A model generated the notes under the pieces. The model was not told the DNA's origin and ran no database searches. It saw only the letters and a list, made by a program, of their open reading frames with translations. Shown here piece by piece: positions 33,238-40,853 of a DNA stretch of 64,000 nucleotides. The stretch is from Sphaerisporangium album. Lineage in GTDB: Bacteria; Actinomycetota; Actinomycetes; Streptosporangiales; Streptosporangiaceae. Made by a program: the position numbers and the translations under genes. How positions within the stretch are numbered: the first letter of the stretch is position 1; each line of letters starts with the position of its first letter. Where the stretch lies: NCBI RefSeq assembly GCF_003323745.1, contig NZ_QOIL01000007.1, forward strand, positions 1 to 64,000, in the 5' to 3' direction.

Positions 33238-34920
33238 ATGACCAGCCCGCCCAGGCCCGCGAACCGCCACCACAAGCGCCCGCGAGGCGAAGGCCAGTGG
33301 GCCCTCGGCTACCGTGAGCCGCTGAACAAGAACGAGGAGAACAAGAAGAACGACGACGGGCTCAACGTCCGTCAGCGGATCATCGACGTCTACTCCAAGC
33401 GCGGGTTCGACTCCATCGACCCCGCCGACCTGCGCGGCCGGTTCCGCTGGTTCGGCCTCTACACCCAGCGCAAGCCGGGCATCGACGGCGGCAAGACCGC
33501 GATCCTCGAGCCGGAGGAGCTCGACGACCGCTACTTCATGCTGCGCGTCCGCATCGACGGCGGCCAGCTCGACCTGCGGCAGCTCCGCACGATCGCCGAC
33601 ATCGCCAACAAGTACGCCCGCGGCACGGCGGACGTCACCGACCGCCAGAACGTCCAGCTCCACTGGATCGAGATCGAGTCGGTTCCCGCGATCTGGGAGG
33701 CCCTGGAGGCCGTCGGGCTGTCGACCACCGAGGCCTGCGGCGACACCCCGCGCGTCATGCTCGGGTGCCCGCTCGCCGGCATCGACGCCGACGAGGTGAT
33801 CGACGCGACCGGCCAGATCGAGGACACGGTCGCGCGGTACATCGGCGACAAGGCGTACTCCAACCTGCCCCGCAAGTTCAAGTCGGCGATGAGCGGCTGC
33901 CCCGCGCACTGCACGGTGCACGAGATCAACGACATCGCCTTCGTCGGCGTGGTGAACGAGCAGGGCGAGAAGGGCTTCGACCTGTGGGTGGGCGGCGGCC
34001 TGTCCACCAACCCGATGCTGGCCAAGCGGCTCGGCACCTTCGTGCGGCCCGAACAGGTGCACGAGGTGTGGGCCGGGGTCATCGGCATCTTCCGCGACTA
34101 CGGCTACCGCAGGCTGCGCCACCGGGCCCGCATCAAATTCCTGGTCAACGACTGGGGAGCCGAGCGCTTCCGCCAGGTCCTGGAGAAGGAGTACCTCGGC
34201 TACACCCTGCCCGACGGGCCCGCCCCCGAGCCTCCGCGCGGCGGCCGTCGCGACCACGTCGGGGTGCACCGGCAAAAGGACGGCAACTACTACGTCGGGT
34301 TCGCCCCGAAGGTCGGTCGGCTGGACGGCGACAAGCTCAACCTGATCGCCGACATCGCCGAGCGGCACGGCTCCGGCCGCGTCCGCACCACCGTCGAGCA
34401 GAAGATGGTGATCCTGGACGTCGCGCCGGGCGAGGTCGACGGCCTCGTCGCCGACCTGGAGGCCGCCGACCTGCGGGTCAACCCCAGCACGTTCCGCCGC
34501 CAGACGATGGCCTGCACCGGCATCGAGTTCTGCAAGCTGGCGATCGTCGAGACCAAGGCGCTCGCCTCCGGCCTCATCGACGAGCTGGAGCGCCGCCTCC
34601 CCGACTTCACCGACCCCCTGACCATCAACGTCAACGGCTGCCCGAACTCCTGCGCGCGCATCCAGGTCGCCGACATCGGGCTGAAGGGCCAGCTCGTCAC
34701 CGACGGCTCCGGCGAGCAGGTCGAGGGCTTCCAGATCCACCTCGGCGGCTCGCTCGGCGTGACCCCCGGCTTCGGCCGCAAGGTCCGCGGGCTCAAGGCC
34801 ACCGCCGCCGAGCTTCCCGACTACATCGAGCGGGTCCTGAAGAACTTCCAGAGCCAGAAGACCGACGGCGAGACCTTCGCCCAGTGGGTCGAGCGCGCCG
34901 AGGAGGCGGACCTCAAATGA
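33238..34920 (+). CDS. sirA: Ferredoxin-dependent sulfite/nitrite reductase (siroheme)
   Basis: A 560-residue sirohaem-[4Fe-4S] reductase that reduces sulfite to sulfide with ferredoxin, as in M. tuberculosis SirA/NirA. The cluster Cys are Cys426 and Cys432 (CTGIEFC) and Cys468 and Cys472 (NGCPNSC). Other landmarks are the N-terminal RGRFRWFGLYTQRKPGIDGG, TDRQNVQLHWIEIE and MSGCPAHCT. The start ATG 33238 is preferred because AAAGGA lies 8 nt upstream; ATG 33211 would engulf it. It is followed by a mini frame, a zinc-ribbon gene, cysH and a sirohydrochlorin chelatase, a compact sulfate-assimilation set. By family the substrate is sulfite given the neighbours. Confidence 0.92.
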   Translation: MTSPPRPANRHHKRPRGEGQWALGYREPLNKNEENKKNDDGLNVRQRIIDVYSKRGFDSIDPADLRGRFRWFGLYTQRKPGIDGGKTAILEPEELDDRYFMLRVRIDGGQLDLRQLRTIADIANKYARGTADVTDRQNVQLHWIEIESVPAIWEALEAVGLSTTEACGDTPRVMLGCPLAGIDADEVIDATGQIEDTVARYIGDKAYSNLPRKFKSAMSGCPAHCTVHEINDIAFVGVVNEQGEKGFDLWVGGGLSTNPMLAKRLGTFVRPEQVHEVWAGVIGIFRDYGYRRLRHRARIKFLVNDWGAERFRQVLEKEYLGYTLPDGPAPEPPRGGRRDHVGVHRQKDGNYYVGFAPKVGRLDGDKLNLIADIAERHGSGRVRTTVEQKMVILDVAPGEVDGLVADLEAADLRVNPSTFRRQTMACTGIEFCKLAIVETKALASGLIDELERRLPDFTDPLTINVNGCPNSCARIQVADIGLKGQLVTDGSGEQVEGFQIHLGGSLGVTPGFGRKVRGLKATAAELPDYIERVLKNFQSQKTDGETFAQWVERAEEADLK

Positions 34921-34961
34921 GCCCGCGTCCAGCGCCATCGCGGAACGGGAGGCGGGCGTGA
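34917..34961 (+). CDS. 14-codon linking frame between sirA and zinc-ribbon gene
   Basis: ATG at 34917 overlaps the sirA stop as ATGA, reads MSPRPAPSRNGRRA, and ends with a TGA that overlaps the next gene's GTG start as GTGA. It has no similarity to anything I know. The double 4-nt overlap suggests that it can carry ribosomes from sirA to the next gene, but a chance arrangement is possible. Confidence 0.3.
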   Translation: MSPRPAPSRNGRRA

Positions 34962-35101
34962 GCGAGCGCGCCGTCCCGTTCCACTGCCCGTACTGCGGCG
35001 ACGAGGACCTCGAACCCTACGAGGGCGACGGCGGCTGGTACTGCCGGTCGTGCGCCCGCGCCTTCAAGCTGAAATTTCTCGGCATCGGCGTGCGCTCTTG
35101 A
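34958..35101 (+). CDS. Small zinc-ribbon protein of the sulfur operon
   Basis: A 47-residue protein with two CxxC knuckles, FHCPYCGDEDLEP and WYCRSCARAFKLKF, a classic zinc ribbon. It starts at GTG 34958 after GGGAGG. Similar tiny proteins are found between sulfite reductase and cysH in many actinobacteria, where they are usually left unannotated; the constant placing suggests a function in this pathway. It might bind zinc or act as a redox or partner protein for SirA/CysH. No function has been shown, as far as I know. Confidence 0.7.
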   Translation: MSERAVPFHCPYCGDEDLEPYEGDGGWYCRSCARAFKLKFLGIGVRS

Positions 35102-35175
35102 TCGGCGGTGAGCCCCGGGCCCCCCTGAGCCCGGCGGCGCCCCCGCGAACTTTGACGAACGAGGAGCAGCGAGTC

Positions 35176-35904
35176 ATGACACTGGTGGAGATAGAGACCG
35201 GCCTGGAACGCCAGCGCGGCGTGCTGGACCTGCGGGGCATCGTCGAGTCCGCCGCCGAGTTCCTGGAGGACGCACCCGCGCGGGAGATCATCCGCTGGGC
35301 GGCGGCCACGTTCGGCGACCGGCTGTGCCTGACGTCCTCGATGAGCGACGCCCTGCTCATCGACCTGGTGAGCCGGGTGAAGCCCGGCGTGGACGTGCTG
35401 TTCATCGACACCGGCTACCACTTCGCCGAGACCATCGGCACGCGCGACGCCGTGCGGCAGGTGTACGACGTCAACGTCATCGACATCAAGCCGTCCAGGA
35501 CCGTCGAGGAGCAGGACCGCGAGCTGGGCCCGCGCCTGCACGGCCGCAACCCCGACCTGTGCTGCTTCCTGCGCAAGGTCGAGCCGCTGAACCGCGCGCT
35601 GGAGCCGTACCTGGCGTGGATCTCCGGCATCCGCCGCGACGAGTCCCCCACCCGGGCGAACACCAAGGTCGTCGAGTGGGACGCCAAGCGCCAGATGGTC
35701 AAGGTCAACCCCATCGCCCGCTGGACGCAGGACGATGTCGACAACTACATGGCCGACAACGGGGTGATCATCAACCCGCTGCACTACGACGGCTACCCCT
35801 CGATCGGCTGCGGCCCGTGCACCCGCCGCGTCGCCCCCGGCGAGGACCCGCGCAGCGGCCGCTGGGCCGGCCTGGGCAAGACCGAATGCGGAATCCACCT
35901 CTGA
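35176..35904 (+). CDS. cysH: Assimilatory adenylyl-sulfate (APS/PAPS) reductase
   Basis: A 242-residue reductase that makes sulfite from APS with thioredoxin or mycoredoxin as donor. The Cys pair Cys129-Cys130 and Cys212/Cys215 (GCGPC) form the [4Fe-4S] site that marks the APS-type enzyme, as in M. tuberculosis CysH; the catalytic Cys238 is in the C-terminal ECGIHL. SSMSDALLIDLV and KVNPIARWTQDDV are other family motifs. The start ATG 35176 has GAGGAG 9 nt upstream. It lies in the operon after sirA and the zinc-ribbon gene, so sulfite formed here is passed to SirA. Confidence 0.93.
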   Translation: MTLVEIETGLERQRGVLDLRGIVESAAEFLEDAPAREIIRWAAATFGDRLCLTSSMSDALLIDLVSRVKPGVDVLFIDTGYHFAETIGTRDAVRQVYDVNVIDIKPSRTVEEQDRELGPRLHGRNPDLCCFLRKVEPLNRALEPYLAWISGIRRDESPTRANTKVVEWDAKRQMVKVNPIARWTQDDVDNYMADNGVIINPLHYDGYPSIGCGPCTRRVAPGEDPRSGRWAGLGKTECGIHL

Positions 35905-35951
35905 CCGGCGTCCAAGGCACGCCGCGGACTTCGACCGGCGCCGGTGGGTCC

Positions 35952-36917
35952 GTGACGCCCGTCCCGTGGCCGACCGGCGCACGCGGGGCGGCGCCGATCC
36001 AGGCCCCCGGTGCCCCCGGTACCCCGGTGACCGTCCAGCGGACGCCGCTGACCCCGCTCCCGAGGGGGCCTCTGCCTCCTCTGGTGGCGGTGGCGCACGG
36101 GTCCCGCGACCCGCGCGCCTCCGCGACGGTGGAGGCGCTGCTGGAGGACGTACGGCGCGCGCGGCCGGGCCTGCTGATCCGGGAGGCCTACCTCGACCAC
36201 ACGCGGCCGGCGCTGGGCGAGGCGCTGGCGGGGCTGGACGAGGCCGTGGTGCTGCCGCTGCTGCTCACCGAGGCGTACCACAGCCGCGTCGACATCCCGT
36301 CCGCGCTGCGCGAGGCGGGCGCGGCGCGTCCCGGCCTGCGCGTCCATCAGGGCCCGACCCTCGGCCCACATCCCCTGCTGATGGCCGCCCTGGAGCGGCG
36401 CCTGGCGGAGGCGGACGTGACGATCGGCGACCCGGACACCGCCGTCGTCCTCGTCTCCGCGGGTTCGAGCGACCCCCGCGCCAACGCGGTGATCGCCGAC
36501 ATGGCCCGGACGTGGGCCCGCTCCCGCCCCTGGCACTCGGTCATCCCCGCCTACGCCTCGGCGGCCTCCCCCACCCCTGAACAGGCGGTCCTGAGCCTGA
36601 TGGGCGGTGCGGACCTCGAAGGCGACGGCGGCGCGATCCCCGGCCATGACACCGGGCCTTGGCGTCGCCGCGGCACCGGACCCGGTGATGACGCCGGCAC
36701 GCGGCCGCGGCGCATCGTCATCGCCCCCTATCTGCTCGCCTCCGGCCATTTCGCCGACAAGATCCGCCGGAACACCTTGGAGGCGGGAGCCCACGCCGTC
36801 GCCGGCCCGCTCGGCCCCGCACCCGAGCTGGCGACCGTCCTGCTCGGACGCTACGCCGAGGCCACGCGCCGGTTCCGCGCCGGGCGGCGCCTGGCGGCCA
36901 TCCTGCCGGGACGATGA
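35952..36917 (+). CDS. Sirohydrochlorin chelatase (CbiX/SirB-like)
   Basis: A protein of about 321 residues that inserts Fe or Co into sirohydrochlorin, giving sirohaem for SirA. The core starts with LVAVAHGSRDPRA, the chelatase HGS motif; VVLPLLLTEAYHSRVDIP and the second-half RIVIAPYLLASGHFADKIRR are typical of the two-lobe CbiX-type. The start is uncertain: GTG 35952, GTG 36027, or ATG 35886 (which overlaps the cysH end by 19 bp). The first 30 or so residues from GTG 35952 are low-complexity. Its place after cysH supports sirohaem supply for sulfite reductase. Confidence 0.85.
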   Translation: MTPVPWPTGARGAAPIQAPGAPGTPVTVQRTPLTPLPRGPLPPLVAVAHGSRDPRASATVEALLEDVRRARPGLLIREAYLDHTRPALGEALAGLDEAVVLPLLLTEAYHSRVDIPSALREAGAARPGLRVHQGPTLGPHPLLMAALERRLAEADVTIGDPDTAVVLVSAGSSDPRANAVIADMARTWARSRPWHSVIPAYASAASPTPEQAVLSLMGGADLEGDGGAIPGHDTGPWRRRGTGPGDDAGTRPRRIVIAPYLLASGHFADKIRRNTLEAGAHAVAGPLGPAPELATVLLGRYAEATRRFRAGRRLAAILPGR

Positions 36918-36993
36918 CCGCCAGGCGCGCCGCACCCGGTCCGTTTCGACGGGCACGATCGCGACCCGGGCGAAGAGGGTCACGCCGCCGCTC

Positions 36994-38775
36994 TCATCGG
37001 CGGGAGGGGTCGCCCGGCGGCCAGGGGGGAGGCCTGAGGGTCAGCGATATGCGCCGCCGCTCGGCGTCCATGAAACGCACCCAGACGTCGAGCTCGGTCC
37101 CCACGGCGAAGGTGCTCCCTTCGGGAGCCTCGGTGATGTGCATCAGGCCGTCGAAGCCACTGGGGAGGCGCAGGAACCAGCCGAACGACACGACCTCCAC
37201 GACCAAGGCCCTGACCTGATCGCCCGGGCGCAGACGGCTCATCGCGACCTGCCACGGATCGGGCTGGGTTCGCTTCAGTGACAGCTGCACACGCTGGCGA
37301 GCGGCGGAGATCCCCATGACATGAACGGTGATCATGTCGCCGACCTCCACGGGATACTCCGTGGCGTCGTTCCACTGCTCGGTCCAGCTCAGTTCGCTCC
37401 TGTGGACGAGGCCGTTCGTACGTTTCCCCTCTTCGACCCCGGCCGCAGCGGCGTAGGAGACGAACAGTCCAAAGGCGACCTTGCCCGTGACGCGCCCCCG
37501 GAACTCGTCGCCCACCCGCAACGACCCCGAACTCCACGGCGCCTCGACCTGCTCCTCGGCGGCCGGTTCGACGACCCGCTCCACCACGACGCGCTGGAGG
37601 CGCGCGTCCAGGTTGATCACCCGGACCCGGATCCGGGGATCGCCCACAGTGCTCAGAGATCTGCGCCGGAACGACGGCAGCCCCGAGCGGCTCGCGGGCA
37701 GCAAGGCGGTGCACCAGGGAAAGTCCACGAAGGAGACGATCAGGCTGTCGCCCCGTCCGACCACCCGGACGATCGTGGCGTCCATCACCTCCCGCGCCCG
37801 CCAGCTTTGATCCAGCCGGGCCAGCGACTCGCGCATGAGCACTTCTTCCGGCGCCGCGTCGCCGGTGAACGGAGCGAGCCGGTAGGTCCGCCCGCGCATG
37901 TCGCGGATCTCGACGGCGGACCGTCCCACCGGAACCTCCACCGCGCCGATCGACGGGTCGATGACGAGGCGGGTGGAGCCCTCGTCCGAGCGGACCGTGA
38001 GCACCTTGGGAGTGACCGCGGACACGCGCAGGGCGGTACGGCGCCGCTGGGTGATCGTGCCGATCGTCAGCGTCTCGCCGTCGCGGTGGACGCCCAGCAG
38101 CGTGTCCGGCACCAGGGCCAGGGCGGTGCGCAGCAGCGTCTCGTCCACACCCGTGTCGGGCCACTCCAGCCTCGGGTGGGGCAGACCGGCCGCGCCGCAC
38201 AGCTGGGCGAGCACCCACGCGGCGGGGCCCTTGATGACGTCGGGAGGCAGCCGGGTGAAGGCGCCCACCGCCCAGTGGAGGATGCGGCGGCGTCCTTCCT
38301 CCAGGGCGACCGTGTAGACGATGTCGGTGAAGATCTTGTCGGCGGTGGACTCGAAGGCCGATTCGGCGACGTACGCCCAGCACAGCCGCTCCTCCAGGCG
38401 CAGCAGCGGGCTCAGGCGGGCGGTCTCCTCGTCGATCACCCGGCGGAGCCCGTCGCGGTCGGCCTCCAGATGGTCCACGGCGAGCGCCGCGCGCAGCCGG
38501 CTTCGCAGGGCGTCGGCGAACTCGGCCTCGAAGGCGAAACCCTCCGGGGCGACCCCTTCCACGAACCACGCCGAGCACAGGGCGCCCTCCACGCCCAGCG
38601 TGCCCGCCGACGGCGTCACCACGGTTCGGCGCATGCGCCGCAGCAGCCCGTACGGCACGAGCGGAGGAGTGCACAGCAGGCTCGCCAGGACGAGGACGTC
38701 CGGATCGTCCTCGCCCGCCATCGGCTCGGCCAGCCGCTCCCGCAACGGGAGGGAGATCGCCCGCGGCCGTGTCAT
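36994..38775 (-). CDS. S1-domain protein of the TIR-MoxR-vWA operon
   Basis: A 593-residue protein. Two good S1 RNA-binding domains are at the C-terminus: residues 419-503 (VGDEFRGRVTGKVAFGLFVS ... ISAARQRVQLSLKR) and 516-582 (RPGDQVRALVVEVVSFGWFL ... ERRRISLTLR). A third, degenerate S1-like unit seems to lie at 328-400. The N-terminal 220 residues are helical with no family I recognise, followed by a beta-rich part at 225-303. It starts at ATG 38775, overlapping the vWA stop as ATGA, so it is the last gene of the operon. The S1 units imply nucleic-acid or ribosome contact; it may be the sensor or target-binding part. No function is known to me. Confidence 0.75.
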   Translation of the reverse strand: MTRPRAISLPLRERLAEPMAGEDDPDVLVLASLLCTPPLVPYGLLRRMRRTVVTPSAGTLGVEGALCSAWFVEGVAPEGFAFEAEFADALRSRLRAALAVDHLEADRDGLRRVIDEETARLSPLLRLEERLCWAYVAESAFESTADKIFTDIVYTVALEEGRRRILHWAVGAFTRLPPDVIKGPAAWVLAQLCGAAGLPHPRLEWPDTGVDETLLRTALALVPDTLLGVHRDGETLTIGTITQRRRTALRVSAVTPKVLTVRSDEGSTRLVIDPSIGAVEVPVGRSAVEIRDMRGRTYRLAPFTGDAAPEEVLMRESLARLDQSWRAREVMDATIVRVVGRGDSLIVSFVDFPWCTALLPASRSGLPSFRRRSLSTVGDPRIRVRVINLDARLQRVVVERVVEPAAEEQVEAPWSSGSLRVGDEFRGRVTGKVAFGLFVSYAAAAGVEEGKRTNGLVHRSELSWTEQWNDATEYPVEVGDMITVHVMGISAARQRVQLSLKRTQPDPWQVAMSRLRPGDQVRALVVEVVSFGWFLRLPSGFDGLMHITEAPEGSTFAVGTELDVWVRFMDAERRRISLTLRPPPWPPGDPSRR

Positions 38776-39821
38776 CTGCGGATCACCCGCCACAGCGCCG
38801 GGTTCACCGCCCCGGCTCCCGGCGGATCACCCAGCCACAGCACGAAGGCACGATGCCCCTTTCGTTCGAGCTCCCCCGCCACCCGCTCCAGCTCGCGGAC
38901 CCGCGCGCGAAGGTCGCCGCCGAAGCCGCCGCTGACGAACACCATGGTCGAGGGGCGGTGGGGCACCCGGAACGGACGCCAGGTCCACACCGGGCCGTCG
39001 CCGCACCCCCAGCTCAGGCTGTCCCGATAGGCGCGGATCTTCAGAACCCCCGGGTCGAACAGGGCGCGGGCGAGCCCCAGCAGGTGCCGGACATCGTCGG
39101 CGTACGGGCCGATCATGAGGCTGGTGTCGTACAGGAGGCGCATCGGCGGGGCGGTCAGATCGCGCTTGAGCCGCGGCGTCTCGGTGATCGGCAGGTTGAG
39201 AGACAGGCGGTGGACCAGCGCCTCGACGTCGATGTCGGTGCTCTGCGTGCGGCGTTTCATGAGCGCGTGCATGGTGGCCTTGCTGGTGCGCGGGTAGATC
39301 GCCGGGTAGGCGGACGAGGCGCGGGGAGCGGGGTCGCCGGGCGGCGGCACGGACTGATATTCGGGGATGCGCAGCGGCTCGTCGTCGGCCGGTTCGAGCA
39401 TCATCGGGATGATGTACTGATAGGTGTCGGGCCGGGGGACGTAGGACCGCACGCGCTTCTTCCCCTTCCGCCCCCTCCCGGCGTCGCCGTCATGGCCGCG
39501 ACCGGCGCCGGGGTCAGCCCCGGGTTCGGTGTCGGGGTCCGGGCCACCGTCGTCGTCGGCTTCCCGCGCGGCCGCCTCCAACTCGGCGTCCGTCAGCAGA
39601 GACCATCCGTCCAGCCTCTCGCGGTGGGGCAGGTCGTCATGGGACATGTGCGCGGCCGGCGGGCGCGTGCCTTCGTCAGGCCGCCGGCCCTCCGGCTCCG
39701 TCAGGGGCGGAGGGCCGGGTTCCCCGTCGGAGCGGACGCATCCCACGAGGGCGAGGGCCAGGTCAAGGTCATCGAAGTGCCGCCTCATCGTAAGGATCTT
39801 CAGCGCGTCGGCCAGTTCCAC
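38772..39821 (-). CDS. vWA-like protein of the TIR-MoxR operon
   Basis: A 349-residue protein. Residues 85-125 are an acidic, Gly-rich then basic linker. The C-terminal third (about 227-335) has the alternating pattern of a von Willebrand A domain: RLLYDTSLMIGP for strand 1, a helix, LKIRAYRDS, then STMVFVSGGFGGD. The MIDAS metal site is incomplete (D232-T-S234-L-M instead of DxSxS), so metal binding is doubtful. It starts at GTG 39821, 3 bp after the MoxR stop, and its stop overlaps the next start by 4 bp. vWA proteins commonly work as adaptors of MoxR-type AAA+ ATPases. Confidence 0.7.
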   Translation of the reverse strand: MELADALKILTMRRHFDDLDLALALVGCVRSDGEPGPPPLTEPEGRRPDEGTRPPAAHMSHDDLPHRERLDGWSLLTDAELEAAAREADDDGGPDPDTEPGADPGAGRGHDGDAGRGRKGKKRVRSYVPRPDTYQYIIPMMLEPADDEPLRIPEYQSVPPPGDPAPRASSAYPAIYPRTSKATMHALMKRRTQSTDIDVEALVHRLSLNLPITETPRLKRDLTAPPMRLLYDTSLMIGPYADDVRHLLGLARALFDPGVLKIRAYRDSLSWGCGDGPVWTWRPFRVPHRPSTMVFVSGGFGGDLRARVRELERVAGELERKGHRAFVLWLGDPPGAGAVNPALWRVIRR

Positions 39822-39824
39822 AGC

Positions 39825-40853
39825 TCACCATTCCAGCACCCGGGAGCCGCGGACGTCCCGCTTCTCGATGATCAGCTCCTGGACGACGCCCCATTCCTCG
39901 CTGTCGATGTCGATCTTCAGGCTGAGCAGCGTCTGCACCAGATCGAGGAACTCCGCGATGCTCGCCTGCGGCGCCGTGTCGCCCCCGTTCTGGTCGCCCA
40001 CCATGCGGGCGGCGAGGATCTCGATCTGCCGCCGGGTCTCCGGCCGCTCCGCCTGGCCGCCGAAATGCCGCGACGCGACCTCGACCAGCTTCTCCTGCGT
40101 CGGCGTGGGGATGGACAGAGCGACGCAGCGGCGAATGAACGCGTCGGGCAGATCGCGCTCGTTGTTGGTGGTGATCATCACCAGCGGGCTGCCGGGCACC
40201 TGCGACTCGGCGGCCGTCACCAGCGTGTCGATGGCGGAGACGAAGAACTGCCTGCTGCCGAGCGGCACCAGCAGGCCGTTGCAGAAGGAGCTGTCGGCCT
40301 TGTCGATCTCGTCGATGAGCAGGACCGCGCCCGGCCGGCCGGGAGTGTGGCCGGGAAGGTGGAGCGGCGGGCTCGCGGTCGAGGCGGCGGCGCCGTCGCG
40401 CGCTCCTCTCAGGCGGGCCGTCTCCGGATTCAGGCACCACCAGAGCGGGCCGGGCTCGATGTACTCGTTCAGCGCGCCATCGCCGCCCCGCGTCCTCAAA
40501 TGTCCCAACTGGGCGTCGTTGAAGCGGCGGACCGTGTCCACGCTGTACAGCAGTTCCTGCGGCTGCGCGCCGTCGGTCACCGTGAATTCGTGATAGGCCA
40601 GGCCGAGATTGCGGGCCACGTAGCTCGCGAGGCTCGACTTGCCGCATCCGGGCGCGCCGGAGAGCAGCAGCGGCCTCCCTGTGACGATCGCCACCTTCAC
40701 GGCCGTGCGGATCAGCTCCGACGCGACGTACACCCGCCCGTCCCTGACGTCTCCCCGGCGCGTCGAAGCCGCGCCCGAGGGCTCGGGCGAATCGGCGTCC
40801 CGCATGTCGTCGACGGCACTCAGCAACTCGTCGAGGAGGGTTTCGTCAGTCAT
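39825..40853 (-). CDS. MoxR-type AAA+ ATPase
   Basis: A 342-residue AAA+ protein. Walker A is GAPGCGKS (66-73), Walker B VLLIDE (177-182), sensor 1 is Asn230 in VMITTNNERDLPD, and AFIRRCVAL (239-247) holds the Arg finger. The motif TDGAQPQELLYSVDTVRRFNDAQ between Walker A and B is characteristic of the MoxR clade associated with vWA proteins. Its start overlaps the upstream TIR gene by 8 bp. MoxR ATPases remodel protein complexes through vWA partners; here the neighbours are a vWA protein and a TIR protein. It is probably the NTP-driven switch of the putative conflict system. Confidence 0.88.
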   Translation of the reverse strand: MTDETLLDELLSAVDDMRDADSPEPSGAASTRRGDVRDGRVYVASELIRTAVKVAIVTGRPLLLSGAPGCGKSSLASYVARNLGLAYHEFTVTDGAQPQELLYSVDTVRRFNDAQLGHLRTRGGDGALNEYIEPGPLWWCLNPETARLRGARDGAAASTASPPLHLPGHTPGRPGAVLLIDEIDKADSSFCNGLLVPLGSRQFFVSAIDTLVTAAESQVPGSPLVMITTNNERDLPDAFIRRCVALSIPTPTQEKLVEVASRHFGGQAERPETRRQIEILAARMVGDQNGGDTAPQASIAEFLDLVQTLLSLKIDIDSEEWGVVQELIIEKRDVRGSRVLEW

